The notes beneath the pieces were generated by a model. That model did no database searches. It was given only the letters and a program-made list of their open reading frames with translations, and was not told where the DNA came from. Source: Sipunculus nudus (Eukaryota; Annelida; Sipuncula; Golfingiida; Sipunculidae). From it: a DNA stretch of 64,000 nucleotides. The stretch spans positions 60,322,889 to 60,386,888 of the forward strand of contig CM049315.1 in NCBI GenBank assembly GCA_026874595.1. Direction: 5' to 3'. Below are positions 32,401-44,078 of the stretch, one piece after another; positions within the stretch are counted from its first letter, which is position 1, and every line of letters begins with the position of its first letter. The translations under genes and the position numbers were made by a program.

Positions 32401-35400
32401 CAGCTTTTAAGTCAGTGTTTTGTTCAGCATAGAGCCAGTGTAACTGACCATCTGACTGTGAGACAGGTCAGACACAGCATTAGTGGGTAGGGAACTGAGT
32501 GATGATACCTTGCACTAGGTCAGACCTTACCTCCTTAAATATTGGACACAGCTGTCAGTAAATGAAGAGTCTTTTTACTTGTAATAATTCTCTGCAGGTT
32601 TATAATGGAAATAAATAATAAAATTCAAGGAGTTTCCTGAAAATTTTAGAATAATTTTCACTTTCTGTAGTATTAGTACATATGGAAAATGCTCACATGA
32701 AAGGTTTTCAGGCATTTGTCTTAGAACAATATAAAGTTTAAAACAATCATATTATCAATACTATATTTCAAGTTATATTCAATTGGAGACTGGAGTTGGC
32801 ATTATAATATGTTGCTTTTATCATACATTGTAATGTTCTAGAATCAGTTTATTGATGGCCTGTCACACCAAATGTTGATTTTGATGGGTCAGTTTATTTC
32901 CAAAGGCCTGAGTGTCATGTTGTCATGGCTAGAATCAGTTGTAATTACGTGTTCAAATATCCATGCAAATGACGAATTTGGACTGCATATGCAGCATATA
33001 TGAAAATTGTAGTCCCTGTGTAAGCATATTATGAACTGAGGGAAAACACTTTTTGTCTACCCCTTAACTAACTAACAAGAGGACTACTAGAGCACAATCA
33101 TAATTATCAACTAAAAATCTCCCATTTAGCTAGATTTTCTTTTATTGGTAGAAGTCCCATAAATCATGGCATATTCATCTTTAGTTCTTAATATCATCAG
33201 TAAATGAAAGCAAACCTTCTCTGTGGTAATTTCAGAAAACTAAGAAAAGGTTCAACAAAAACTGGGCAAAACAGTAAATGTAAAATTTGTCAGACTTTCT
33301 GAGAATGAAATAAATCTAAGCACAAAATGGCAGTGAAGTAGTTAAATTACAGATAGGGCACAAGACTGAAACTAGTTACACTAGTCATTTGTTTCTCAAT
33401 TAAACATGTATTTTATAGACTGGTTAATCACAGATAGTGTCTATCAGGTTATTTGAATTATAAGAATTATACATGTACAAACAATGTGCAATTTGTTCTA
33501 ATAAATGTGATGTGGCAACATCTACCTCAGCCTTAACATACTTAAAGGAATTGCTTTAACTCTAACATGGTATGAGCAAAGTGAAACATGTGATCAGAAT
33601 TGAAATAGGTGTGATCCAAACAAAACCACTGGTCAGAACTGAAATAGGTTTCAGCCAAGCAAAACAATTGGTCATAATTGAAATAGATTTGATCCAAGCA
33701 AAACAATAGGTCAGAATTGAAATAGATATGATCCAAGCAAAACAATAGGTCAGAATTGAAGTAGGTATCAGCCAAGCCAAACAACTGGACAGAATTGAAA
33801 TGGATATGAGCCAAACAAAACAACTGCTCAGAATTGGAATAGATATGAGCAAAGGAAAACAAGTGGCCATAATTTAAATAGATAAGAGCCAAGTAAAACG
33901 ATTGGGTGGAATTGAAATAGGTATAATATAAATATCCAGATCATACTTTTCATTAAGAATGGATTTTTTTCTCACTCTTTGCTAAAGGTCTGCTTTGTGT
34001 TTTCCAGGAGAGATTCTGCTGGCAGATGTGATTGACAATGACTCTTGGCGACTCTGGCCTTCAGGAGACCGACGTTTAATGAAGGATAAACAGGTGTTCC
34101 GTGACCTGAAGGAGGTCACACCAGACGCCATGGCAGTGGTCAAAAGAAATTTTACTTGGGTGGCAGAGAAAGTTCAGGTGAGTCTCTAATCAGATGTCTG
34201 ACAGTTAATATATATTCAATCTAGGCAAGTGATCCATGAGATTTGCTGACATGGTTTAAATATCTTTATGTACATCAGTCATAAAATGAAATACAGTTTA
34301 TCGACTCATATTTATTGTTTCAGTTCAGAGTTTGCAAGTTTCTGTTAAGCAATGGTGTGCTTGTTTCTGTTGAGTCAGTGTATGTCAGTTATTGTTAAGT
34401 TGTGGAGTGCCAGTTAATATTAAGTCATGGTGTGCCCGTTTCTGTTAAGTGATGGTATGCCAGTTCTGATAAGTCATAGTGTGCCAATTCCTCTTTAAGT
34501 CGTGGTGTGCCTGATTCTGTTAAGTCATAGTGTGCCAATTCCTGTTAAGTCCTGGGCCCAGTTTCATTAAACTGACTTAAGCCTGTTATTCTGCGTTTTT
34601 GACTTAAGTCACTTTTGTCGAGCTTTAAGTCTGTTTCATTAAAAATAACGTCAAGTGACTAAAGTCACCTGGCGGGCTGAAATGCTAAGCCTGCACCGAG
34701 GAGGCTTAACTCTGTGTTTATGGGTGTATAGCACATTATATCACTTGCACTTGTCGCATGTGATCGTACGGCCATCTGTCGTGCATGGTACGGTACGTCA
34801 CAGGCGACAATGACGTCACGCCACGTGTCGTTTCCCTGAAAGGTGTTCGTAAACCAAGAATAGATCATGGGGGTTGTTGTTTGTTTTGTGCAGTCAAGTA
34901 CAGCAATACCACGATGTCCAGACCATTTTTTAGCTCAGCTGACTATAAGTCATCTGAGCTATAGTGGTGGTCCTTTGTCTGTCGTCCGTCCGGCCGTCCA
35001 TCCGTTAACAGGGCACGTTTTAAAACCGTTGGACCTACGAATCCAAAATTCTGCATACCAATAGATGTCCCCAAAATCTCCTACCATACCGAAAATTGGG
35101 TCATTAGGACTTCGTTCCTTTGAGATATTAAGGAAAAACCTCCGTTTTCCATAAAAAAACCATTGTTACACTTCAAAGCTGCCTAATATCAAAACCACTG
35201 ATCTGTTTTTGATCATATTTAGTATTCATATTTTTCCATACATTTTCTGTGGACATACCAAAAATTAGGTTAGTATTGGGTATTATTTTGAAGTTATGGG
35301 CCCAAATATAATGCAGTTTCTTAAAATTAGGAAATATATTTGCTCACTTAACATGAGAATTGCTGATGCTGGAGACTTTTTTTCAGGAATATAACTTTAT

Positions 35401-36517
35401 TTAATCAAGATTAAATTGTTTACCCAAAATTAGATCTGAATTTTGCAAATTTTTCAAGTTATTAGCATAAATAAAAAATCAATACCTTTAATTTTGTCCA
35501 ACTTTGGCAATGGCACGTTTTTTCCCTGTAAGCACTGTTGATTTAATTTTCACAGCATATATACATAAGGATTTAATCTTTTAAAACCTGAAATTTCAAA
35601 GGAATTGTTTGAAAAGAGTAGCTTTTATTCAAGTTTTCATACACCATGTCAAGTGTTGTTTACATCTGGCCCACCTAGTAATACAGTCTTCACTTGCATT
35701 ATGTAACCCACCCCAGGCAGCTTGCCTTGGCTTAGCTTGGCCACTACTAGCAGGCTTCCCCTCTGCCCTGCACTCCCCCCCCCTCCTGGTGCATAAACCA
35801 GATGAATGTTATAATTTTCTGTATTTTATTTTATTTTTGGTTATGCTACATTTTAGATTTTGTATTGTACCACCAGGGTTACAATGATTAAAGTGCACAT
35901 TTAATTGTGTCCACAAAGTGATGTATTGCCATGAAAGTGTGGATGTTCATCAGAGTGCTCATTAAAGATTTTAATTTGTTTGACTTATAACTCATGGTTG
36001 TATCAGTTGTTACATGATACTGGCTAAATAATCAAAATTTATATTGCTGATCCTTTATTTCAGTTCATAAAATTAAACATTCCCAACTCCAGTTTGCTCC
36101 TGGTATAATATATTGGGTGTTTTGATCCTTGGATTAATTTTAACACATGTATTAGTTTCATAGTTGAGAATACTTTTCTTTTTTCCTGATACCATTTAAA
36201 AAAATATAAATATTTAAATTTTTCCTGTAAGTGCTGTGGATTTAATTTTCACAGCATGTACACATTAACATTTCATCTGTTAAAATCTGAAATTTGAAAC
36301 TAATTGATCAAAAACTGTAGATTTTATTCAAGTTTCCAGGTACCAAGTCTTCATTGTTTACATCAGGTCAGTATAAATGCAGTGTACTGGGCAGTTACAT
36401 AACACCCTCAGGTCTGACCTACTGCCACTGTGAGTGTCTGGGTCAGGCTGGGTCAGGCAGTTATTACCAGAGCCTCTCTTTCTCTCTCTCTTTTTCTCTC
36501 TCTCTCTGGCAGTCCAG

Positions 36518-36550
<33 letters not shown>

Positions 36551-36557
36551 CATCTTT

Positions 36558-36615
<58 letters not shown>

Positions 36616-39600
36616 TTATTGCCTCCCTTCCTCCCTCCATCCCATTCTGTTGACAGGTACTATAAACTAGATACATTAGCTATAAATGTTGATGTAATTT
36701 AGAAATGTGAATCAACTGAAATATTCACAATCACATGTATGTTATACTGTAAATTTATAGTAACATTAGTAAACCTGGATAAAAATTATGTAATGAAAAA
36801 AAAGGAATAAATGCAAATATTGTTAATTTTTTATTGGCTCAGTAGAATGGGGAAAAAAATGGTTTGCTTTGTTTCTCCATCTTTCTGCCTGTTTTAAATA
36901 TTTAATGTTCATGAATAAACTTTTTTTTTATAAGCACTGTTGAATTAAATTTTTATATCCTGTATGTATATGCAAGGGTGTTGTAACTCTCACCATCCCC
37001 TTCTTCGTCCCACTGAGGCTTTGCTCCTTGGCACTGTGAACAATAGTTCTATGGCTATAGCATAAAATTTAATAATTAAAGAAAATATCTAGAGAGACAG
37101 AGGCGTTGTAAGTCTGATCATAACACAACACCCCCCCCCCCCCCCCATCAAGTCATTGCACCTGTGGAGTGGGGACGTTATGGCAACTGTATACATATCA
37201 TAAAATTGATAAAAAGGGTTTACCAAATAAATTGGATCTCATCAGACAAATGTGTAAACTGTTGAACTGTCAACAGCTTATCAAAAATGTAACCAATGGA
37301 AAGGCATGGTCGGATCTCAAATATTATTTGCAACATTTTCTTCAATCATATAAACCAACCATGGCCCAAATTACCTCTTCCTCTCAAACTTTATCTACAT
37401 TTCATCATATTTTTAATATTTTAACCTTCTAGATGGTTCAGTACTGTTGACCATTTGTCCATAGGTACCTATGTACATGCCAGAAATTATGTCAATATTG
37501 TGTAATATGCAGACGTGAGGGTCATCAAAATAATGTACCTTGTCAAGACCGATCTTGTCAAGATATCATGTCATACAGTCACAAATTCATAAATTCCCTC
37601 ATCAGCATAGTTAAACACAACCTTGTATCTGTCAAATTGAAATCTTGCAGTTTTCCATACACTATAGATCCTTCAACAAATAGCCTTATCATCATTATAC
37701 CACTGCTTAGTATACTGTCATTGCATTCATATTTGCTCAAATAAATTGTTTTTTTCGACCCCTCCAAAATAAATAAAAAATAAACCACTATATTTTACTC
37801 CATATTAATCCCTCAGTCAGATTATTTCATATATCATTTACTCACATATTACATTATATTCCTTTATAAAAGCCCAACATGACCATGATATTCATAAGCT
37901 TTTTCTACTCAATATAGTATAACAATGGTGATACATTTATAGTCCAATCATGATCAGCTGAGCGCCGTGACCCATGGGTCCCTTGTTTAACTATATATTT
38001 AAAAAGTTCCCATTTCAGACGTTTTTTTAATTCATTATTTCATCAATAGGTGGCGTTGAAAAGGGGATTTCCAAGGTTCAGACCGACTTAGCTAAATCAT
38101 GTTTAGTGAAACTGACTTATCTCGCTTCTTACGTTAGCCTACTTAGGAGGTGTTTCGGTAAAATTTGACTTAAGCCATACACATTCTTAGTGAAACTGGG
38201 CCCTGATGTGCTTGTTTCTGTTGAGTTATAGTGTGCCAATTCCTGGTAAGTCCTAGTGTGCCTGCTTCTGCTAAGTCATGGTATGCCAGTTCTTTTAAGT
38301 CATAGTGTGCCAATTCCTGTTAAGTCTTGGTGTGCTTGTTTCTGTTGAGTCATAGTGTGCCAATTCCTGTTAAGTCCTGGTGTGCTTGTTTCTGTTGAGT
38401 TATAGTGTGCCAATTCCTGTTAAGTCCTGGTGTGCTTGTTTCTGTTGAGTCATAGTGTGCCAATTCCTGTTTAGTCCTGGTGTGCTTGTTTCTGTTGAGT
38501 CATAGTGTGCCAATTCCTGTTAAGTCCTGGTGTGCTTGTTTCTGTTGAGTCATAGTGTGCCAATTCCTGTTAAGTCCTGGTGTGCTTGTTTCTGTTGAGT
38601 CATAGTGTGCCAATTCCTGTTAAGTCCTGGTGTGCTTGTTTCTGTTGAGTCATAGTGTGCCAATTCCTGTTAAGTCCTGGTGTGCTTGTTTCTGTTGAGT
38701 CATAGTGTGCCAATTCCTGTTAAGTCCTGGTGTGCCTGTTTCTATTATTTTTAAGTCAGTTTCAGGTTCTCATGAACCGACAGGTAAATGCATTTTTGTT
38801 GATTGAATAACGGGTATGTCCAGTGGATTCTTTGCTGTGGTTAAATTGTATCATGTGTAGTTCAAAAATTTTTATTGTTAGTTATTTAAAAATAAAGCTT
38901 GGATATTGTTTGCAGTATGAGATGGACATAATGTAAATCACTTCATGCTGGATAAATTTGTATTTTTCACAGGAACTAATGCCTAAACCCAGTGCCAGGG
39001 TGGCTGTCTTTATGGGGTCAGCCTCTGATCTTGAGCATGGAGAGAAGGTCAAGGCCACGTGCAAGTCTTTCGGAATTCCTTGTGACATCAGGGTGACATC
39101 TGCTCACAAGGGCACAGAGGAAACAATGAGAATGTTGGCAGAATATGAAGGTATGTTAAAATGAAGGTCCTTAAAATTTAGCCCTACAACAAACACAAAG
39201 ATAATTTTTGTCAGTGACGTACATTAATCTTCAGAATAGTTTGAAAGGAGATTTTAGGTACTGTTGTTTTCTGTATGCTTGCAAAATGCAAGGGTTTCAG
39301 ATTTACAGTATTTGTAGGATTGAAATTTATCCTTATGGATAAGACTCGCTTTCAACATAGGAGAACAGACATTTACATAGTTTTATCATTGGCATCTCAT
39401 GTGCAAAATCTATGCATATAGCCTTCAAAATCAAAAGGCTAACAATTTATATCTTAAATAGAGATTCATTCATACAGATCATTCATGTAATGAGTTAATC
39501 AAAGATTGACATCATTAATAATAACATGTCATTTATATTTATCAGCCAACAATGAAAAACAAATTTTCACTCCTTCAGCATTGTTGAATTCTCTTGAACT

Positions 39601-42600
39601 TGGGCTGATATATTTAGATTGTGGACATTTTTCCCATTTGTGTATGTTTCTCCATGACATACCTCCTGAGCCAGATAAACAATGCTCTGCTTTATCATAT
39701 GTACTTATGTTACCAATCAGTGTAATGAATGAGTAATGGTAAGCATTTTGTTGGTAAATTGTGTTTGTATATTGTTTTCAGGTCTAGGAGTGCCCACTGT
39801 GTTCGTGGCCATTGCTGGTCGCAGCAATGGTCTTGGTCCTGTGCTGTCTGGTAACGCAACGTGGCCGGTCATTAACTGTCCACCAGTAAAGGCTGACTGG
39901 GGATCTCAAGACATCTGGTCCTCACTACGTCTCCCCTCAGGTCAGATGGTTACTCTGTTACTCTGAGCAGAATCGGACTCACCAGAGTATGACTCTGCTG
40001 GTTAGTGTTTATGGGTGTCAAAATCTGCCACCCACAATGCACCGGGGCTGCTAAATACACCAGCAGTCAAGGTATAACTGTAGTGAAGAGGGAAATGTAA
40101 TCTGTGCGAATATGTTGGACAAGAATTGTTTCAAGGCTAATTACATAAACGTGGGTGTTCTTGTGGTAAGGACTTCACTGAATAAGTAATATTTTGTAAG
40201 CATATGCATGTGAAATGTCAACAGAAGGTGATTCCTTGACATATAACAATGTCAGAGTTTATTTTAAAGTCTTACAATTGGGGCAAGTAATCCCAGCAGT
40301 CCCACTTTGGCAAACTGGAAGAGGTTGGTTGAAACACAATGAAGCAAAAGACAGTAACCCAGCTACACTGTTGGTCTAAACAAATTAAAAGACAGTAACC
40401 CAGCTACACTGTTGGTCTGAACAAAGTAAAAGACCGTAACCCAGCTACACTGTTGGTCTGAACAAAGTAAAAAGCAGTAACCCAGCTACACTGTTGGTCT
40501 GAACAAAGTAAAAGACAGTAACCCAGCTACACTGTTGGTCTGAACAAAGTAAAAGACAGTAACCCAGCTACACTGTTGGTCTGAATAAAGTAAAAGACAG
40601 TAACCCAGCTACACTGTTGGTCTGAACAAAGTAAAAGACAGTAACCCAGCTACACTGTTGGTCTGAGCAAAGTAAAAGACAGTAACCCAGCTACACTGTT
40701 GGTCTGAGCAAAGTAAAAGACAGTAACCCAGCTACACTGTTGGTTTGAACAAAGTAAAAAACAGTAACCCAGCTACACTCTTGGTCTGAACAAAGTAAAA
40801 TACAGTCACCCAGCTACACTGTTGGTCTGAACAAAGTAAAAGACAGTAACCCAGCTACACTGTTGGTCTGAACAAAGTAAAAGACAGTAACCCAGCTACA
40901 CTGTTGGTCTGAACAAAGTAAAAAACAGTTACCCAGCTACACTGTTGGTCTGAACAAAGTATAAAACAGTTACCCAGGTACACTGTTGGTCTGAACAAAG
41001 TAAAAGACAGTATCCCAGCTACACTGTTGGTCTGAACAAAGTTAAAGACAGTAACCCAGCTACACTGTTGGTCTGAACAAAGTAAAAAACAGTAACCCAG
41101 CTACACTGTTGGTCTGAACAAAGTAAAAGACAGTAACCCAGCTACACTGTTGGTCTGAACAAAGTAAAAAACAGTTACCCAGCTACACTGTTGATCTGAA
41201 CAAAGTTAAAGACAGTAACCCAGCTACACTGTTGGTCTGAACAAAGTAAAAAACAGTTACCCAGCTACACTGTTGGTCTGAACAAAGTAAAAGACAGTAA
41301 CCCAGCTACACTGTTGGTCTGAACAAAGTTAAAGACAGTAACCCAGCTACACTGTTGGTCTGAACAAAGTAATAAACAGTAACCCAGCTACACTGTTGGT
41401 CTGAACAAAGTAAAAGACAGTATCCCAGCTACACTGTTGGTCTGAACAAAGTTAAAGACAGTAACCCAGCTACACTGTTGGTCTGAACAAAGTAAAAAGC
41501 AGTAACCCAGCTACACTGTTGGTCTGAACAAAGTAAAAGACAGTAACCCAGCTACACTGTTGGCCTGAACAAAGTAAAAGACAGTAACCCAGCTACACTG
41601 TTGGTCTGAACAAAGTAAAAGACAGTAACCCAGCTACACTGTTGGTCTGAACAAAGTAAAAGACAGTAACCCAGCTACACTGTTGGTCTGAACAAAGTAA
41701 AAGACAGTAACCCAGCTACACTGTTGGTCTGAACAAAGTAAAAGACAGTAACCCAGCTACACTGTTGGTCTGAATAAAGTAAAAAACAGTTACCCAGCTA
41801 CACTGTTGGTCTGAACAAAGTAAAAGACAGTATCCCAGCTACACTGTTGGTCTGAACAAAGTAAAAGACAGTAACCCAGCTTCACTGTTGGTCTGAACAA
41901 AGTATAAAACAGTTACCCAGGTACACTGTTGGTCTGAACAAAGTATAAAACAGTTACCCAGGTACACTGTTGGTCTGAACAAAGTATAAAACAGTTACCC
42001 AGCTACACTGTTGGTCTGAACAAAGTAAAAGACAGTAACCCAGCTACACTGTTGGTCTGAACAAAGTAAAAAACAGTTACCCAGCTACACTGTTGGTCTG
42101 AACAAAGTATAAAACAGTTACCCAGGTACACTGTTGGTCTGAACAAAGTAAAAGACAGTAACCCAGCTACACTGTTGGTCTGAACAAAGTAAAAAACAGT
42201 TACCCAGGTACACTGTTGGTCTGAACAAAGTAAAAGTATCCCAGCTACACTGTTGGTCTGAACAAAGTTAAAGACAGTAACCCAGCTTCACTGTTGGTCT
42301 GAACAAAGTAAAAAACAGTAACCCAGCTACACTGTTGGTCTGAACAAAGTTAAAGACAGTAACCCAGCTACACTGTTGGTCTGAACAAAGTAAAAAACAG
42401 TAAGCCAGCTACACTGTTGGTCTGAACAAAGTAAAAGACAGTATCCCAGCTACACTGTTGGTCTGAACAAAGTTAAAGACAGTAACCCAGCTACACTGTT
42501 GGTCTGAACAAAGTAAAAAGCAGTAACCCAGCTACACTGTTGGTCTGAACAAAGTAAAAGACAGCAACCCAGCTACACTGTTGGTCTGAACAAAGTAAAA

Positions 42601-44078
42601 GACAGTAACCCAGCTACACTGTTGGTCTGAACAAAGTAAAAGACAGTAACCCAGCTACACTGTTGGTCTGAACAAAGTTAAAGACAGTAACCCAGCTACA
42701 CTGTTGGTCTGAACAAAGTAAATGGCCCAACAAGCTCCATTGGATGTGAAAAAACACACAATATATAGTTTGGAGATCTAGATCAAAGATCTATGATACA
42801 AAGAACTGTTTGGATGTTTTAAAATCGCTGGTTACATCAAATTTGTAAGTGTGTGGTTGAACAAGCTGAATAAATATTAATCTATCATCTCTCCCCCCAC
42901 CCCCACCCCCAATCCCATCCAGTAGCCATCAACTGTGTGCTGTCACAGTAGAAACACTGTTGGCCTGGGTCAACCGTCTCCTTTCTGTCAACCAACATAG
43001 CTGTCTAATAAATTGATATCCCAGTCCATAATAATCTTGATTCCTTAGAAACTGTTCATTGTGTGATAGCTTGGAATACCAGTTAACTCCACTTTCACCA
43101 CAACAACTCTTAATTTGCTGATGGTTGTTTGTGGTACAATGCATACATTGCAGACATTCTGTGACTGTGTTTGTCAATAATTTGAAAAAGAGACAAACTG
43201 GTTGGATCAGAATGATCATGGACAGTCACATCAGGAACAATTTGGTTAATGCCAGCACTCATTTGCAGGCAATAAATGTTTACAGATTCTGATCTAGATC
43301 GTGCTTTGCCAGAATCACGTAAAATTCATTTGCTGCACAGTAAGAGAATCATTCTGTCATCTTGTTGATTCTGGTGTAAGCAACCCTTGTGAATTTAGAC
43401 ATTACAAAATCGTAAAATGTGTACTAAGATGTGTCGTACTATACTGTTTTTATAAATGAATAAACAAATAAACAAAGGTGGTCCACTGAGAAAGATCTTT
43501 TGGGGTCCAGTAAAATTTCTGCCTTTCTCCCCCAATGTCCAGAAGAAATTTTTGCTAGCTTTGAATAGTGATTTTCAGTTGGTATCAGGTTGTGGTGTCT
43601 CAAGTAAAATCATTTTCTTGTGCTCCTTGCCGGACTCATGTGATATGGTTATACAAATGTTCTCAGGAATGTCTAAGAACGTGGTGACAGTTGACTGTCA
43701 GGACTTCTTTATTGTGGTCACTCACAGAAGTTGTCATACAGGATTATATTATTAAAATATTACCATCACATCATATTATAACTGTTTTGTCAGATAATGC
43801 AAATCAAGAATTTTCTTGTATGTGTTATGATATTGACATTTGAATCTTTTAGTGTATCAGCTAAAGTTTTGTATGTTTTTATGTGACATTTCTATAAAGC
43901 AGTATTTGTATTTGTAGGTCTCGGCTGTTCAACTGTTCTGTCTCCAGAAACTGCAGGACTACAGGCAGCACAGATATTAGCCCTGACAGACCATATGATT
44001 TGGTGTCGTCTCCGTGCCAAGAAACTCAACACGTTCGTCAGTCTGAAGCAGGCAGATCGTAAACTTCAGCAAAATTAA
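26424..44078 (+). CDS. PAICS: PAICS, bifunctional AIR carboxylase / SAICAR synthase, complete (419 aa)
   Basis: Carries out steps 6 and 7 of purine synthesis: AIR + CO2 to CAIR, then CAIR + aspartate + ATP to SAICAR, in the cytosol. Joined exons: 26424-26430, 29006-29203, 29805-29983, 30383-30590, 34008-34177, 38973-39150, 39782-39940, 43918-44078. All junctions are GT-AG with matching phases and give 419 residues; human is 425. The SAICAR synthetase domain (about 1-258) shows [38 protein letters not shown] and [17 protein letters not shown]. The AIR carboxylase domain (about 262-419) shows [32 protein letters not shown] and [10 protein letters not shown]. The metazoan fused, PurK-independent form is expected. 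Intron 7 holds a 2.3 kb minisatellite. Confidence 0.97.
26431..29005. other. PAICS intron 1
   Basis: 2.6 kb. Two CACGTG E-boxes lie near 27719 and 27792. A C-run facing a G-run occurs at 27065-27094. Otherwise AT-rich with no gene seen. Confidence 0.6.
29006..29203 (+). CDS. PAICS: PAICS exon 2
   Basis: Acceptor ttgctggacag. Encodes [19 protein letters not shown], the ATP-binding start of SAICAR synthetase, through [20 protein letters not shown] to FELLNTS plus one base; donor gtattg. 198 bases, phase 1 both sides. Confidence 0.96.
29389..29707. mobile_element. MITE with about 35-base terminal inverted repeats, TAA target duplication
   Basis: 319 bases in PAICS intron 2. Left end gcccaaaaaaaaataaaa then ggtgtggttctcaggcac; right end gtgcctgagaaccaaat, then a T-run and ggcc. 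TAA flanks both sides (29386-29388 and 29708-29710). Three-base TWA duplications are typical of PIF/Harbinger elements; the superfamily is inferred from that alone. Confidence 0.75.
29805..29983 (+). CDS. PAICS: PAICS exon 3
   Basis: Acceptor aatatcag. Encodes [39 protein letters not shown] and [20 protein letters not shown]; donor gtaact. The IEWV-R-ATGSF block is a SAICAR synthetase signature. Confidence 0.97.
30383..30590 (+). CDS. PAICS: PAICS exon 4
   Basis: Acceptor tgtttgacag. Encodes [19 protein letters not shown] through [20 protein letters not shown] to [13 protein letters not shown] plus one base; donor gtgaat. DMKIEFG is the second SAICAR synthetase signature. Confidence 0.97.
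30591..33540. other. PAICS intron 4, 5' and central part
   Basis: About 3 kb of AT-rich intron. A short duplicated phrase 'ccactggatggatttgtttt' occurs near 31690 and 31725. No gene or clear element seen. Confidence 0.5.
33545..33930 (+). repeat. Minisatellite, about 39-base units
   Basis: About ten units on the pattern 'gaattgaaatagatatgat' + 'ccaagcaaaacaattggtca', ending about 80 bases before the PAICS exon 5 acceptor. I see no similarity to exon 5, so it is not a junction-derived array. Confidence 0.85.
34008..34177 (+). CDS. PAICS: PAICS exon 5
   Basis: Acceptor tttccag. Encodes [39 protein letters not shown] and [18 protein letters not shown]; donor gtgagt. 170 bases, ends phase 0. 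This closes the SAICAR synthetase domain. Confidence 0.97.
34330..34553 (+). repeat. Minisatellite (left part), about 24/50-base units
   Basis: Diverged units of 'gttaagtcatagtgtgccaa' type with 'ttcctgttaagtcctggtg'. The same array continues at 38204-38745; the two parts are separated by an inserted element. Confidence 0.8.
34930..37987 (+). mobile_element. Family C element, uninterrupted copy (about 3.06 kb)
   Basis: 5' end ttagctcagctgac, tataa, gtcatctgagctatag. 3' end gatcagctgagc then gtgacccatgggtc, ccttgttt. The first kilobase is the inverse of 9560-11511; the last 550 bases are the inverse of 4302-4850. It contains a (CT)n tract and a poly-C run (37131-37147). A 5' stem-loop, an inverted repeat just inside a 3' palindrome and a short tail resemble Helentron-type ends. 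Confidence 0.75.
36473..36611 (+). repeat. (CT)n microsatellite
   Basis: About 140 bases of CT repeat with a few interruptions. Open frames of Ser-Leu repeats and Arg-Glu repeats here are its translation and not genes. Confidence 0.95.
38204..38745 (+). repeat. Minisatellite (right part), 50-base units
   Basis: About ten nearly identical units of gttgagtcatagtgtgccaa + ttcctgttaagtcctggtgt + gcttgtttct. This side is much more uniform than the left part at 34330-34553. Confidence 0.9.
38973..39150 (+). CDS. PAICS: PAICS exon 6 (start of AIR carboxylase domain)
   Basis: Acceptor tttttcacag. Encodes [40 protein letters not shown] and [19 protein letters not shown] plus one base; donor gtatgt. 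The interdomain linker is the first few residues. GSASD and SAHKG line the AIR/CO2 site. Confidence 0.97.
39782..39940 (+). CDS. PAICS: PAICS exon 7
   Basis: Acceptor ttgttttcag. Encodes [38 protein letters not shown] and [15 protein letters not shown] plus one base; donor gtcaga. 159 bases, phase 1 both sides. [10 protein letters not shown] is the conserved PurE-type core. Confidence 0.97.
40325..42722 (+). repeat. Large minisatellite, about 57 units of 41 bases, PAICS intron 7
   Basis: Unit: acagtaacccagctacactg + ttggtctgaacaaagtaaaag. Variants (aaacagtt, gttaaag, tataaaac) recur in blocks such as 'paaag-tatccc-gttaaag', showing higher-order duplication (compare 40990-41100, 41400-41500 and 42410-42510). 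It lies about 390 bases after the exon 7 donor and is all non-coding. Confidence 0.95.
42723..43917. other. PAICS intron 7, 3' part
   Basis: Unique AT-rich intron. A 99-codon open frame at 43456-43755 has no recognisable similarity and starts in intron sequence; not called a gene. Confidence 0.5.
43918..44078 (+). CDS. PAICS: PAICS exon 8 (C terminus)
   Basis: Acceptor tatttgtag. Encodes [40 protein letters not shown] and [13 protein letters not shown], then stop TAA at 44076. It matches the usual PAICS C terminus. Confidence 0.95.

Larger units (their letters stand above)
34554..38203. mobile_element. 3.65 kb insertion with inverted ends GGGCCCAGTTTCA
   Basis: Left end gggcccagtttcattaaac; right end agtgaaactgggccc, inverted. 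It interrupts a minisatellite of PAICS intron 5. Target duplication is ambiguous because the flanks (cct ... tga) overlap the ends. No transposase frame is visible. Most of its length is a nested family C copy at 34930-37987. The native element is thus only about 0.6 kb, MITE-like, with further 'agtttcatta' / 'agtttcacta' motifs just inside both ends. Confidence 0.75.

Noticed and set aside
36354-36702. Ser-Leu-rich and Arg-Glu-rich open frames
   Set aside because: Translation of a (CT)n microsatellite.
39941-40000. Idea that the large PAICS intron 7 array also came from the adjacent donor (gtcagatggttactctg...)
   Set aside because: Similarity to the unit (tacactgttggtctgaacaa) is patchy and the array starts about 390 bases away. 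Not convincing by eye.
40325-42722. Regular short repeats resembling a CRISPR array
   Set aside because: The whole 41-base unit is conserved with no unique spacers, and the DNA is animal intron. This is a minisatellite.
43456-43755. 99-codon open frame in PAICS intron 7
   Set aside because: No recognisable similarity, composition like surrounding intron, and no fitting splice phase.
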